Shown: piece after piece, positions 36,306-46,375 of the stretch
Layout: every line of letters starts with the position of its first letter
Numbering within the stretch: position 1 is the stretch's first letter
Assembly (NCBI RefSeq): GCF_001522585.2
Contig: NZ_CP013373.1
Location: 3,286,001-3,350,000, forward strand
DNA: 64,000 bases
Source: Burkholderia sp. NRF60-BP8
GTDB lineage: Bacteria > Pseudomonadota > Gammaproteobacteria > Burkholderiales > Burkholderiaceae
Reading direction: 5' to 3'
Notes under the pieces: generated by a model
The model's database searches: none
What the model was told of the DNA's origin: nothing
What the model saw: only the letters and a program-made list of their open reading frames with translations
Made by a program: the position numbers and the translations under genes

Positions 36306-37079
36306 CTAGAACTGCACTTCCGGCTTCGACGCCGAGCGTGTGCCGGGCACCGGCCGGTTGCTTGCGCCGTGATACGTGTACACGAGCGAGAACTTCACCT
36401 GGTCGGAACGGTTCTGCCCGGCCGAATGCAGCGTGTTGCAGTGGAAGAACACGACATCGCCCGTTCCCAGCGACGGACACGTGGCCGCGTCGATCATCCT
36501 GCGGTTTTCCGGCAGATCGCCGCGGAAGAATTTCGCGTCGTCGAACGCTTCCGGCCCGAATTCGGCCGTATGCGAACCGGGCACGAGCCACAACGCGCCG
36601 TTCTCGTTGGTTTCCGGCCCGAGGGCGAGCCACACCGACACCATGTCGGGGCGCTCGAACGCCCAGTAGCGGAAATCGCGATGCCAGCCGGTCAGGCTGC
36701 CGTACGCCGGGTGCTTCGTCATCATGCAGTTGTGATGCGCGCGCGACAGCACGGGCTCTTCACCGAAATACTCGCGCATCCACGCGCCGATTTCAGGGGC
36801 CACCGCGCGCTCGGCAAACGCCGGATCGCGCGAATACGCGTCGAGCAGCCGCCGCACCGTATGCCCGCCCGGCGCATGCTTCGATTCGGGCGCGCCCGGG
36901 TAGCGCAGGTCGGCCTCGAACTCGATCGGCTCGGCGGCCTCCCGCAACTGACGCTCCGCGATCTGCCTGAGCGCCGCGCACTGCGCCTCGCCGACGAGGC
37001 CGCGCGCGACGACGAAGCCGCGCTCGCGCAATTCCGCGACTTGCGCGCGGATCGATTCCGACTGCAATGGAGACGACAT
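36306..37079 (-). CDS. Phytanoyl-CoA dioxygenase (PhyH) family protein
   Basis: 257-residue Fe(II)/2-oxoglutarate oxygenase. The iron triad is visible as the His and Asp of GWHRDFRYW and the distal His of FFHCNTLHSAGQN; an Arg further on would bind 2-oxoglutarate. Relatives hydroxylate fatty acyl-CoA, ectoine or other small molecules. The start MSSPLQSES is the best available but has no clear ribosome site. It stands alone, divergent from a basic hypothetical protein. The substrate is unknown. Confidence 0.85.
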   Translation of the reverse strand: MSSPLQSESIRAQVAELRERGFVVARGLVGEAQCAALRQIAERQLREAAEPIEFEADLRYPGAPESKHAPGGHTVRRLLDAYSRDPAFAERAVAPEIGAWMREYFGEEPVLSRAHHNCMMTKHPAYGSLTGWHRDFRYWAFERPDMVSVWLALGPETNENGALWLVPGSHTAEFGPEAFDDAKFFRGDLPENRRMIDAATCPSLGTGDVVFFHCNTLHSAGQNRSDQVKFSLVYTYHGASNRPVPGTRSASKPEVQF

Positions 37080-37431
37080 GGGATGCCAGACGTTTATTGT
37101 GTGAATGTGACGATTGTAAATCGACGCCGGATACCGCGAACAGCACCATTGTCGTGCGCAGGGGCATGCCAATCGCGGCTTTGATCCGGGTCAAGGGAAC
37201 TGTGCGACGCGGCACCTGCCTCAGCGACAGGCGGTATGCGGCACACGCGTTGCGGCACAAGGGTTTATCGCGACTTTTGCCCGTCACGAAACCCCTGTAG
37301 CCTGACGCGGCCTGTCAATTCTGGCGGGGGCGGCGCGCAGCGGGATCCGATAAGATCCGTTGTGCCATCCGAGGCCGTTCATACCAGTGCGCTCTTCAGG
37401 GCGCCATCCATACAAGCGAAGCATCGTTCAC
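37080..37431. promoter_or_regulatory. Divergent promoter region, PhyH gene / basic hypothetical gene
   Basis: 352 bases with no gene. Minus-strand TACAAT near 37115 could be the PhyH -10 box. A short inverted repeat, GGATC-CGATAA-GATCC, lies at 37343-37358 in front of the plus-strand gene. No regulator is recognised. Confidence 0.35.
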
Positions 37432-37773
37432 ATGCCATTCCGTCTGACTTCCCGTTTCAACCGCGCTGCGAAGCGCGTCGTGCCGTCCGCTCCCGCCCGC
37501 TCGCTGCGCCATCACCGCGCACGCACGCAGGCGCTGGCCGAGCGTACGCACACGCACAGCCGGCTGGACGGCATCCGTGCGTGGTTCCACGCGTTTTTCT
37601 CGATGATGAGCGCGCAGACGTTCGCGCGCCGCGCCGGCCTGCGCTCGCTGCTGCAGAAGCCGTCGTCGCTGCGCGCGCTCGCGCTGCGCCGCACGCTCGG
37701 CCCGCAGCGCCGCGTCAACCGCCCGCGCCGCCTCGCGGCGAGCAACGGCTGGTTCGGGTTCGGCGCACGCTGA
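37432..37773 (+). CDS. Hypothetical basic protein
   Basis: 113 residues, very rich in Arg, His and Ala with an uninterrupted hydrophilic N-terminus and a short hydrophobic stretch (WFHAFFSMMSAQTF) near residue 47. No family is recognised. It ends in SNGWFGFGAR and is followed by a clear terminator, which supports it being expressed. An in-frame ATG at 37360 would add 24 residues. Antisense frames are less plausible. It could bind nucleic acid, but this is only a guess from charge. Confidence 0.5.
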   Translation: MPFRLTSRFNRAAKRVVPSAPARSLRHHRARTQALAERTHTHSRLDGIRAWFHAFFSMMSAQTFARRAGLRSLLQKPSSLRALALRRTLGPQRRVNRPRRLAASNGWFGFGAR

Positions 37774-37838
37774 GCGAGTGGTTGGCGGGCATGGCCCGCA
37801 CCGATCGCCGCCATTGCATCGGCTACCGAAAGCCATAA

Positions 37839-37865
37839 AAAAACCCCGGTCTGGCCGGGGTTTTT
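37839..37865. terminator. Bidirectional terminator between hypothetical gene and metK
   Basis: Stem CCCCGG / CCGGGG with a 5-base loop, flanked by A and T runs on both sides, between convergent genes. It works in either direction. Confidence 0.9.
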
Positions 37866-37884
37866 CATTTCAGGCGAACGACGC

Positions 37885-39072
37885 TTACGCGACGCGTGCC
37901 GTCGGCTCCACACCGGCCGCTTCGGCCAGCGCGAGCGCCTTGTCGGTCGCTTCCCACGAGAATTCCGGCTCTTCGCGGCCGAAGTGGCCGTAAGCCGCGG
38001 TCTTCTCGTAGATCGGGCGCAGCAGGTCGAGCATCTTGATGATGCCCTTCGGACGCAGGTCGAAATGCTCGCGCACGAGCTTCGTGATCACCGCATCCGA
38101 CACGCGGCCCGTGCCGAACGTGTTGACCATCACCGAGGTCGGCTCGGCCACGCCGATCGCGTACGACACCTGGATCAGCGCGCGCGACGCGAGGCCCGCG
38201 GCGACGATGTTCTTCGCGACGTAGCGGCCGGCATAGGCAGCCGAACGGTCGACCTTCGACGGATCCTTGCCCGAGAACGCGCCGCCGCCGTGCGGTGCGG
38301 CACCGCCGTACGTGTCGACGATGATCTTGCGGCCGGTCAGGCCGCAATCGCCCTGCGGGCCGCCGATCACGAACCGGCCGGTCGGGTTCACGAGGAACTT
38401 GATGTCGCCCTTGATCAGATCGGCCGGCAGCGTCGGCTTGATGATTTCCTCGATCACGGCTTCGCGCAGCGCGGGCAGCTCGATGTCCGGTGCGTGCTGC
38501 GTCGACAGCACGACGGTGTCGATCGAATCGGGCTTGCCGTCCACGTAGCGGACGGTGACCTGCGACTTCGCGTCCGGACGCAGCCATCGCAGGCGACCGT
38601 CGCGGCGCAGGCTGGCCTGGCGCTCGACGAGGCGATGCGACAGGTAGATCGGCAGCGGCATCAGTTCCGGCGTTTCGTCGCACGCATAGCCGAACATCAG
38701 GCCCTGGTCGCCCGCGCCTTGATCGAGGTTGTCGTCGTGTGCGCGATCGACGCCCTGCGCGATGTCCGGCGACTGCTTGTCGTACGCGACGAGCACCGCG
38801 CAGCCCTTGTAGTCGATGCCGTAGTCGGTGTTGTCGTAGCCGATGCGCTTGATCGTGTCGCGCGCGATCTGGATGTAATCGATGTTGGCCGTCGTGGTGA
38901 TTTCACCGGCCAGCACGACGAGACCCGTGTTGCACAGCGTTTCCGCCGCAACGCGGGAGTATTTGTCCTGCTCGAGGATGGCGTCGAGAATCGCGTCCGA
39001 GATTTGGTCCGCGACCTTGTCCGGATGGCCTTCGGAGACGGATTCGGACGTGAAGAGATAATCGTTTGCCAC
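37885..39072 (-). CDS. metK: S-adenosylmethionine synthetase
   Basis: 395-residue enzyme making SAM from methionine and ATP; tetramer in the cytoplasm. Motifs are [16 protein letters not shown] near residue 16, [12 protein letters not shown] near residue 119 and the ATP loop [19 protein letters not shown] near residue 260. The GTG at 39072 ([11 protein letters not shown]) gives the normal family length and has AGGAG 9 bases upstream; another GTG at 39108 would add 12 odd residues. The leader carries a SAM-II-like aptamer, so the product should repress its own gene. Confidence 0.96.
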   Translation of the reverse strand: MANDYLFTSESVSEGHPDKVADQISDAILDAILEQDKYSRVAAETLCNTGLVVLAGEITTTANIDYIQIARDTIKRIGYDNTDYGIDYKGCAVLVAYDKQSPDIAQGVDRAHDDNLDQGAGDQGLMFGYACDETPELMPLPIYLSHRLVERQASLRRDGRLRWLRPDAKSQVTVRYVDGKPDSIDTVVLSTQHAPDIELPALREAVIEEIIKPTLPADLIKGDIKFLVNPTGRFVIGGPQGDCGLTGRKIIVDTYGGAAPHGGGAFSGKDPSKVDRSAAYAGRYVAKNIVAAGLASRALIQVSYAIGVAEPTSVMVNTFGTGRVSDAVITKLVREHFDLRPKGIIKMLDLLRPIYEKTAAYGHFGREEPEFSWEATDKALALAEAAGVEPTARVA

Positions 39073-39142
39073 TTTTTCAGGCTCCTGTGTGGTTACGGTT
39101 GGTTTCACGTAGCCAGCTTCGTTGGGCCTGAAGCGGCGACGC

Positions 39143-39224
39143 TTTAGCGGATTACCAGGACCGGGCAGCGTGTGTCGCGCCAGCCGGCTTCGCCCCGCAA
39201 GTTGTCAGTTAACTCGGCGAAGCC
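39143..39224 (-). ncRNA. SAM-II-like riboswitch in the metK leader
   Basis: On the minus strand a 9-bp P1 stem, GGCTTCGCC (39216-39224) with GGCGAAGCC (39186-39194), encloses a 21-base loop that starts GAGTTA and ends TTGCGG. This resembles the SAM-II (metA-type) aptamer loop GAUUU...UUGCA. Downstream, TAATCC followed directly by GCTAAA (39143-39154) matches the conserved 3' pseudoknot strand. Five of six TAATCC bases can pair with GAGTTA. Compared with alphaproteobacterial examples there are about 25 extra bases before the 3' strand. The gene, metK, and a perfect -10 box just upstream support it. Confidence 0.62.
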
Positions 39225-39227
39225 CGT

Positions 39228-39233
39228 ATTATA
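39228..39233 (-). promoter_or_regulatory. metK -10 box
   Basis: Perfect TATAAT on the minus strand. A weak -35 (TGTGAC) lies 16 bases upstream. Initiation near 39222 would give a leader of about 150 bases that begins at or within the P1 stem of the putative riboswitch. Confidence 0.65.
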
Positions 39234-39337
39234 GCGGCTTTCCTGAATTGTCACAGAGCGCCGCCCGTGCTGCATCTTCCGCTGTCTCACCACCCTGTTC
39301 GCAACGTGCCGGCCTGCCGGCCCTACGGAGCTTCCGC

Positions 39338-40222
39338 ATGCTAGGCCGCCTCGGCACGCACCTCGCCATCGGCTTGCTGAAGCTGCTCGCCCTGCTGCCG
39401 TACGGTCTCACCGCACGGTTCGGCGACGGCCTCGGCTGGCTGCTGTATCAGATCCCCAGCCGGCGAAAGCGCATCGTACATACGAATCTGAAACTCTGCT
39501 TCCCCGACTGGAGCGACGAGCGGCGCGAGGACGTGGCGGGCCGGCATTTCCGCCATGCGATCCGCAGCTACGTCGAGCGCAGCGTGCAGTGGTTCGGCTC
39601 GGAGAAAAAGCTCGCGAAACTGATCCAGGTCGACAGCGCGGTCGATCTCACCGATCCCGACCTGCCGCCGACGCTGTTCCTCGGGCTGCACTTCGTCGGC
39701 ATCGAAGCCGGTTCGATCTGGCTCAACCGGTCGCTGCAGCGCCGCTGCGGATCGCTGTACCAGCCGTTCTCGAACGCGGTGCTCGAGGAAGAGGCGAAGA
39801 AGGCGCGCGGGCGCTTCGACGCCGAGATGGTCGGTCGCGCGGACAGCGCGCGCGTCGTGCTGCGCTGGCTGCGCGACCGCAAGCCGGTGATGCTCGGCGC
39901 CGACATGGACTACGGGCTGCGCAATTCGACGTTCGTGCCGTTCTTCGGCGTGCCGGCGTGCACGCTGACGGCCGTCGGCCGGCTCGCGAAGACGGGCCGC
40001 GCGCAGGTCGTGCCGTTCATCGGCGAGGTGCTGCCGAACTACAAGGGCTATCGGCTGAAGGTGTTCAAGCCGTGGGACAACTACCCGACCGGCGACGACG
40101 ATCTCGACGCGCGGCGGATGAACGAATTCCTCGAGGAACAGATTCCGCTGATGCCCGAGCAGTATTACTGGGTGCACAAGCGCTTCAAGACGCGCCCGCC
40201 CGGCGAGCCGAGCCTCTACTGA
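39338..40222 (+). CDS. lpxL: Lipid A biosynthesis lauroyl acyltransferase (LpxL/HtrB)
   Basis: 294-residue inner-membrane acyltransferase that adds a secondary acyl chain to Kdo-lipid IVA. An N-terminal anchor helix covers residues 6-25. The catalytic HX4E motif is in LHFVGIEA near residue 127, and a second conserved region is MLGADMDYGL near residue 188. The start has ACGGAG upstream. It is divergent from metK, with 265 bases between. LpxL and LpxM paralogues are hard to separate by sequence alone. Confidence 0.9.
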   Translation: MLGRLGTHLAIGLLKLLALLPYGLTARFGDGLGWLLYQIPSRRKRIVHTNLKLCFPDWSDERREDVAGRHFRHAIRSYVERSVQWFGSEKKLAKLIQVDSAVDLTDPDLPPTLFLGLHFVGIEAGSIWLNRSLQRRCGSLYQPFSNAVLEEEAKKARGRFDAEMVGRADSARVVLRWLRDRKPVMLGADMDYGLRNSTFVPFFGVPACTLTAVGRLAKTGRAQVVPFIGEVLPNYKGYRLKVFKPWDNYPTGDDDLDARRMNEFLEEQIPLMPEQYYWVHKRFKTRPPGEPSLY

Positions 40223-40253
40223 GACTGAGCAGCATCGGCCTGCGGGCGCACGG

Positions 40254-40556
40254 TCAGGCGCGCGTCCGCGCTCGGGTTACCTTCGGCACGCCTTTCGCGC
40301 GTGCCTGCCACAGATCGTAGGCGGATTGCTGCGCGAGCCACAGATCCGCACGGCCGCCATTCTCCTCGCCGAGCCATGCCTCGAGGCGCAGCGCCATTTC
40401 CGGCGAGATTCCTGCATGGCCGTGCAGGATGCGCGACAGCGCCGCGCGCGTGACGCCAAGTTGCGCGGCAGCCTCGGTGACAGTCAGGCCCAGCGCCGGT
40501 AGCACGTCCTCGCGCAACGCTTCGCCCGGATGCGGTGGATTGAAGATGCGAGTCAT
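40254..40556 (-). CDS. higA: HigA-family antitoxin
   Basis: 100-residue protein opening with [20 protein letters not shown], the HigA/VapI hallmark, then an XRE helix-turn-helix ([20 protein letters not shown]) at about residues 24-43. It should neutralise the HigB toxin just upstream and repress the shared promoter. The C-terminus is Arg/Lys-rich. It ends 31 bases from the lpxL stop on the opposite strand. Confidence 0.93.
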   Translation of the reverse strand: MTRIFNPPHPGEALREDVLPALGLTVTEAAAQLGVTRAALSRILHGHAGISPEMALRLEAWLGEENGGRADLWLAQQSAYDLWQARAKGVPKVTRARTRA

Positions 40557-40569
40557 GGCTTGAATCACC

Positions 40570-40848
40570 TCAATGGTAGTCCTGGTAATCGACCAGGACG
40601 GCATCGGCTCCGTCGAAGCTGAACGTCAAACGCCCGTTGCTGCTCACGCTCACCGCGTAATGGCCGTCCAGCCCTCGGGCCAGGCCGTGAAAGCGCCAGC
40701 CCGGCACGTTCATGTCGAGCGGCCGGCTCGCAGCGTCGAGACGTGCGAGCTGGCGCCGTAACCTCGGGGCATGGTCGGGCCGGATGCCCGCCTTGTTCCC
40801 GCTCGTGAAAAACGCTTCCAGCCCCTTGTGCTGCCACGACTTGATCAT
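40570..40848 (-). CDS. higB: HigB-family mRNA interferase toxin
   Basis: 92-residue RelE-superfamily toxin ([17 protein letters not shown]..., with [18 protein letters not shown] near residue 58). HigB cuts mRNA on the ribosome. The toxin-first order higB-higA and the 13-base gap are typical of this family. The ATG at 40848 follows GGGAG; longer frames upstream run over the promoter and operator, so they are rejected. Confidence 0.93.
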   Translation of the reverse strand: MIKSWQHKGLEAFFTSGNKAGIRPDHAPRLRRQLARLDAASRPLDMNVPGWRFHGLARGLDGHYAVSVSSNGRLTFSFDGADAVLVDYQDYH

Positions 40849-40892
40849 GGATCTCCCACATTCGAGTCGCGATGCCGACAGCATGGCCCATG

Positions 40893-40911
40893 CGTATAGC
40901 CACACTATACG
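40893..40911. promoter_or_regulatory. Palindromic operator of higBA
   Basis: Perfect 7-bp inverted repeat CGTATAG-CCACA-CTATACG, overlapping the -10 box of the higBA promoter. It is the expected site for HigA or HigBA autorepression. Confidence 0.72.
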
Positions 40912-40933
40912 AATCGCTTGATTGCGCTGTCAA
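40904..40933 (-). promoter_or_regulatory. higBA sigma-70 promoter
   Basis: Perfect -35 TTGACA (40928-40933) and -10 TATAGT (40904-40909), 18 bases apart, read on the minus strand. The -10 lies 56 bases before the higB start. Confidence 0.82.
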
Positions 40934-41239
40934 TTTGACCTGTACGAAAGTGCGCGTCCCGCTCATCCGCTGTTTTCGCCGAGCCTTGCGCCCGCCGCGA
41001 CAGGTTCGCCACACCGCACCAATTTGCCCACCCGCCTCGCATGCGACCAGTCGACCGATCGGCAGATACCGCTCCCTGCCCGCCTTCGCCCGCGGTACAA
41101 ACCGGTCGCCCGCGCAGGACGCCCCTGTCGGCTGCATGTATCATTTGCGGTTGAGATCAGCACGACGAACGAGGCCGCCCCGGCGTGGCCGCCGGCCGTC
41201 CGTGCCGACCGCCTCGTTCGCCATGGAATTCCGGACCCA

Positions 41240-42109
41240 GTGAAACTCTCGTTCACCAAGATGCACGGCGCGGGCAACGACTTCGTCGTGCTCGACGGCT
41301 ATTCGCGCGCGCTGCCGCCGCTCACCGATGCGCAGGTGCGCGCGCTCGCCAACCGCCACTTCGGCATCGGCGCCGATCAGTTGCTGCTGGTCGAGAAACC
41401 GACCGTCGACGGCGCGGATTTCAAGTACCGGATCTTCAATTGCGACGGCGGCGAGGTCGAGCACTGCGGCAACGGCGCGCGCTGTTTCGTGAAGTTCGTC
41501 AGCGACCGCGGCCTGACCGACAAGCGCAGCGTGCGCGTGCAGGTCATGAAGGGCCTGATCACGCTGACGATGCAGGACAACGGCGAAGTCGTCGTCGACA
41601 TGGGCGCGCCCGTGTTCGCGCCGGCGCAGGTGCCGTTCGATGCATCGGGCCTCGACGGCCGGGCCGACGGCAACGACACGCTGTGGCCGCTCGACGTCGG
41701 CGGCGCGACGCGCTGGATCTCGACGGTATCGATGGGCAACCCGCACGCGGTGCAGGTCGTCGACGACGCCGAAGCGTATCCGGTGCTGGAAGAAGGCCCG
41801 CTGATCGAGCGCCATGCGCGCTTCCCGCAGCGCGTGAACGCCGGTTTCATGCAGATCGTGTCGCGCCGCGAAGTGAAGCTGCGCGTGTACGAACGCGGCG
41901 CGGGCGAGACGCTCGCGTGCGGCACCGGCGCGTGCGCGGCGGTCGCGGCCGGCATCCGGCGCGGCCTGCTCGATTCGCCCGTGACCGTGCACACGCACGG
42001 CGGCACGCTGACGATCGGCTGGGACGGCGCGCGCGACGAAGCCGCCGCGCTGACGATGGCCGGCCCCGCCGCGACCGTGTTCGAAGGCGAGATCGACCTG
42101 ACCGCCTGA
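41240..42109 (+). CDS. dapF: Diaminopimelate epimerase
   Basis: 289-residue two-lobed epimerase that interconverts LL- and meso-diaminopimelate for lysine and peptidoglycan. The two catalytic cysteines are in [12 protein letters not shown] (near residue 75) and [11 protein letters not shown] (near residue 225). The GTG start at 41240 gives the usual [16 protein letters not shown]-terminus and length; the long frame before it is read-through. It leads a forward-strand housekeeping run with DUF484 and xerC. Confidence 0.96.
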   Translation: MKLSFTKMHGAGNDFVVLDGYSRALPPLTDAQVRALANRHFGIGADQLLLVEKPTVDGADFKYRIFNCDGGEVEHCGNGARCFVKFVSDRGLTDKRSVRVQVMKGLITLTMQDNGEVVVDMGAPVFAPAQVPFDASGLDGRADGNDTLWPLDVGGATRWISTVSMGNPHAVQVVDDAEAYPVLEEGPLIERHARFPQRVNAGFMQIVSRREVKLRVYERGAGETLACGTGACAAVAAGIRRGLLDSPVTVHTHGGTLTIGWDGARDEAAALTMAGPAATVFEGEIDLTA

Positions 42110-42148
42110 CCCTGCAACGTCCTTGACAACACTGAACGCTCCAGCCAC

Positions 42149-42874
42149 ATGAACGATCGCGAAGTCGCCGACTACCTGCTCGCCAATCCCGAATTCTTCG
42201 CGCAGCACGCCGAGCTGCTCGCGACGATCCGTCTCGCGAACCCGCACGGCAAGGCCGCGATCTCGCTGCAGGAGCGGCAGATGGAGATGCTGCGCGACAA
42301 GAACAAGCATCTCGAACGCCGGCTCGCCGAGCTCGTGCGCTACGGGCACGAGAACGACAGCCTGTCCGCGAAGTTCAGCCGCTGGACCGCGCGCGTGATC
42401 GCGGAGCGCGATCCGTACGCGCTGCCGCGCACGATCGCCGACGGCATCGCCGACGTGTTCGACGTGCCGCAAACGGCGGTGCGCGTGTGGGATGTGGCCG
42501 ACACCTACGCGCAAGCCGACTTCGCACGCCAGGTCGGCGAGGAAGTGCGCCTGTTCACGAACGGCCTGTCCACGCCGTACTGCGGCGCGAACACGGGCTT
42601 CGAGGCCGCCCAGTGGCTCGCGCCCGCGCTCGCCGCCCCGGCCGCGAGCGCGGCGGAGGGCGCCGAAGCCGCGCCGGCCGGCGACGGCTCGGCCGCATCG
42701 GTCGCGCTGCTCGCGCTGCGTGCGCCGCTCGCCGGCAACGACGCGCCCGCGTTCGGCCTGCTGGTGCTCGGTTCGCCCGATCCGCGCCGCTTCCACGACG
42801 GGATGGCCACCGACTTCCTCGCGCAGATCGCGACGCTCGCGAGCGCCGCGCTCACGCGCCTGCTGCCGCACTGA
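42149..42874 (+). CDS. DUF484 family protein
   Basis: 241-residue protein with an N-terminal coiled coil (LQERQMEMLRDKNKHLERRL, about residues 41-60) and a GAF-like C-domain. The opening NDREVADYLLANPEFFAQHAEL is the family signature. DUF484 genes lie between dapF and xerC in most proteobacteria, as here; their function is not established. An Ala-rich insert (about residues 158-185) is a GC-rich lineage feature. Confidence 0.92.
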   Translation: MNDREVADYLLANPEFFAQHAELLATIRLANPHGKAAISLQERQMEMLRDKNKHLERRLAELVRYGHENDSLSAKFSRWTARVIAERDPYALPRTIADGIADVFDVPQTAVRVWDVADTYAQADFARQVGEEVRLFTNGLSTPYCGANTGFEAAQWLAPALAAPAASAAEGAEAAPAGDGSAASVALLALRAPLAGNDAPAFGLLVLGSPDPRRFHDGMATDFLAQIATLASAALTRLLPH

Positions 42875-42887
42875 TTCGCCGCACGCG

Positions 42888-43808
42888 ATGACCGACGATC
42901 CGATCGCCGCCTACCTGTCGAACCTGAAGCACGTCAGGCAGCTGTCGGAACACACGCTGCGCGGGTACGCGCACGAACTCGACGAACTGAAGAAGCTCGC
43001 GGCCGGCCGCCCGCTCGAAGCATTGACCGCCGCCGACATGCGCGGCGCGGTCGTGCGCGCGCACGCGGCCGGGCTGTCCGCGCGCTCGATCTCGCACCGG
43101 CTTTCCGCATGGCGCGCGTTCTATCGCTGGTTCGCGCAGCGCATCGAGATGCCCGCGAATCCCGTGGCCGGGGTACGCGCGCCCAAGCGCGAGAAATCGC
43201 TGCCCAAAGCGCTGTCGGTCGACGATGCGGTCGCCCTCATGGATACGCCGCTGCCCGAGACGACCGAAGGCGTCCGCGACCACGCGATCCTCGAGCTGTT
43301 CTATTCGTCGGGGCTGCGCCTCGCCGAACTGGTCGGGCTCGATGTCGGGTACGTGCAGGCCGACGGCTACCGCTCGGCCGGCTGGCTCGATCTCGCCGAA
43401 GCCGAAGTCACCGTGCGCGGCAAGGGCAACAAGGAGCGCAAGGTGCCGGTCGGCCGCAAGGCGATCGATGCGCTGAACGCGTGGCTCGCGGTGCGCGGCG
43501 AATTCGTGAAGCACGATCCGCATCCGCTGTTCGTGTCGGTGCGCGGCAACCGGATGTCGCCGGGCGTCGTGCGCGAGCGCGTGAAGCGCGCGGCGCTCGC
43601 CGCCGGCATTCCCGCCAACGTCCACCCGCACGTGCTGCGCCACTCGTTCGCGACGCACGTGCTGCAGTCGAGCGGCGACCTGCGCGCGGTGCAGGAACTG
43701 CTGGGCCACGCGAGCGTCGCCGCGACGCAAATCTATACGTCGCTCGACTTCCAGCATCTCGCGAAAATTTACGACAGCGCGCATCCGCGCGCGAAGAAGC
43801 GCGACTGA
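42888..43808 (+). CDS. xerC: Tyrosine recombinase XerC
   Basis: 306-residue site-specific recombinase that resolves chromosome dimers at dif with XerD and FtsK. All catalytic residues are visible: Arg in SGLRLAEL, Lys in GKGNKERK, HVLRHSFATH, LGHASV and the nucleophile Tyr in QIYTSLD. The N-terminal SAM-like DNA-binding domain is intact. It sits 13 bases after DUF484, the conserved dapF-DUF484-xerC arrangement, so this is the housekeeping XerC and not an integrase. Confidence 0.95.
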   Translation: MTDDPIAAYLSNLKHVRQLSEHTLRGYAHELDELKKLAAGRPLEALTAADMRGAVVRAHAAGLSARSISHRLSAWRAFYRWFAQRIEMPANPVAGVRAPKREKSLPKALSVDDAVALMDTPLPETTEGVRDHAILELFYSSGLRLAELVGLDVGYVQADGYRSAGWLDLAEAEVTVRGKGNKERKVPVGRKAIDALNAWLAVRGEFVKHDPHPLFVSVRGNRMSPGVVRERVKRAALAAGIPANVHPHVLRHSFATHVLQSSGDLRAVQELLGHASVAATQIYTSLDFQHLAKIYDSAHPRAKKRD

Positions 43809-43885
43809 CGCGCGTCCCGTGTTACCCGCCGCGCGCGGCGGCCGGCATCGGCCGGCGTCGTGCCCGGCCCCCTTTCGATCTCATC

Positions 43886-45100
43886 ATGCAAACCGTCACC
43901 CTCAAGCCGTCCAAGGAAAAATCGCTGCTGCGCCGCCATCCGTGGATCTACGCCAATGCGATCGACCGCGTCGACGGCAAGCCCGCCCCCGGCGCGACCG
44001 TGCTCGTGCGCGCGCACGACGGCCGCTTTCTCGCGCGCGGCGCGTACAGCCCGCAGTCGCAGATCCGCGTGCGGGTGTGGAGCTTCGACGAGAACGAGCC
44101 GATCGATCACGCGTTCTTCAAGCGCCGCGTGCAGCGCGCGGTCGCGCACCGCACGACGATGGTGTCGGGCACGGGCGCGGTGCGGCTCGTGTTCGGCGAA
44201 GCCGACGGGCTGCCGGGGCTGATCGTCGACCACTACGTCGCCGATACCGCCGAAGCCGGCGCGACGCCGCGCGGCCAGCTCGTATGCCAGTTCATGGCGG
44301 CCGGCGTCGAAGCGTGGAAGGACGCGATCGTCGCGGCGCTCGTCGGCGCGACCGGCTGCCCGAACGTGTACGAGCGCTCGGACGTGTCGATCCGCGACAA
44401 GGAAGGGCTCGAGCAGACGACCGGCGTGCTGGCCGGCGACGCGCCGCCCGCGACGCTGATCGCGAACGAAAACGGCGTGCGCTATCACGTCGACGTGCCG
44501 AACGGCCACAAGACCGGCTTCTACGTCGACCAGCGCGACAACCGCGCGCTCGTCGCGCAGTACGCGGCCGGCCGCGACGTGCTGAACTGCTTCTGCTACA
44601 CCGGCGGCTTCTCGCTCGCGGCGCTCAAGGGCGGCGCGAAACGCGTGGTGTCGATCGACTCGTCGGGCGACGCGCTCGCGCTCGCGCAGCAGAACGTCGT
44701 GGCGAACGGCTTCGACGCGGCGCGCGCGACCTGGCTCGATGCCGATGCGTTCAAGACGCTGCGCCGCCTCGTCGACGAAGGCGAGCGTTTCGACCTGATC
44801 GTGCTCGATCCGCCGAAGTTCGCGCCGACGCGCGACAGCGTCGACCGCGCGGCCCGCGCGTACAAGGACATCAACCTGAGCGGCTTCAGGCTGCTGCGCC
44901 CGGGCGGCCTGCTGTTCACGTACTCGTGCTCGGGCGCGATCGACATGGACCTGTTCCAGAAGATCGTCGCGGGCGCGGCCGCCGACGCGAAGGTCGACGC
45001 GCGCATCCTGAAGCGGCTCGGCGCGGGCATCGATCATCCGCTGCTCGCCGCGTTCCCGGAGGGCGAATATCTGAAGGGCCTGCTGTTGCAAATCGTCTGA
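43886..45100 (+). CDS. rlmI: Class I SAM-dependent rRNA methyltransferase, RlmI-like
   Basis: 404-residue enzyme with an N-terminal PUA-type domain (KSLLRRHPWIYANAI, VRAHDGRFLARGAYSP) and a C-terminal Rossmann methyltransferase (NCFCYTGGFSLAALKGGA, then LDPPKFAP). This is the architecture of RlmI, which makes m5C1962 in 23S rRNA. The ATG at 43886 has no strong ribosome site, but the family N-terminus begins here. It follows xerC by 77 bases. Exact base specificity is inferred from the family. Confidence 0.87.
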   Translation: MQTVTLKPSKEKSLLRRHPWIYANAIDRVDGKPAPGATVLVRAHDGRFLARGAYSPQSQIRVRVWSFDENEPIDHAFFKRRVQRAVAHRTTMVSGTGAVRLVFGEADGLPGLIVDHYVADTAEAGATPRGQLVCQFMAAGVEAWKDAIVAALVGATGCPNVYERSDVSIRDKEGLEQTTGVLAGDAPPATLIANENGVRYHVDVPNGHKTGFYVDQRDNRALVAQYAAGRDVLNCFCYTGGFSLAALKGGAKRVVSIDSSGDALALAQQNVVANGFDAARATWLDADAFKTLRRLVDEGERFDLIVLDPPKFAPTRDSVDRAARAYKDINLSGFRLLRPGGLLFTYSCSGAIDMDLFQKIVAGAAADAKVDARILKRLGAGIDHPLLAAFPEGEYLKGLLLQIV

Positions 45101-45131
45101 TCGCCCCGATCTAGCGCGGACGACCGCGCCC

Positions 45132-45190
45132 GCCCCCGCCCGGTTGGCGGCACAGCGCTTTCGCCTGTCGTCCGGACGACGGGCGGGGGC
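45132..45190. terminator. Large inverted repeat between rlmI and cobW-like genes
   Basis: Perfect 11-bp arms GCCCCCGCCCG (45132-45142) and CGGGCGGGGGC (45180-45190) flank a 37-base loop that itself holds the 12-bp palindrome TCGTCCGGACGA. TTGACA follows immediately at 45191-45196. It could end rlmI transcription; the TTGACA has no matching -10 at normal spacing. Confidence 0.4.
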
Positions 45191-45295
45191 TTGACAGGTA
45201 TGTTTCAATGGATGGTTGTGCGCCCCGGCTCGCAGCGCGAGGGCGCGACGCACATCCTGGTTTTGACCCCGATTCACGAACCACAGGCGACCGAC

Positions 45296-46375
<1,080 letters not shown>

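Noticed and set aside
42888..43808. Integrase of a genomic island
   Set aside because: Tyrosine recombinase lies in the conserved dapF-DUF484-xerC order with no att-like repeats or cargo, so it is XerC.
45101..45295. Zur box before the CobW gene
   Set aside because: No sequence close to the A+T-rich Zur palindrome was found, so zinc control is not claimed.
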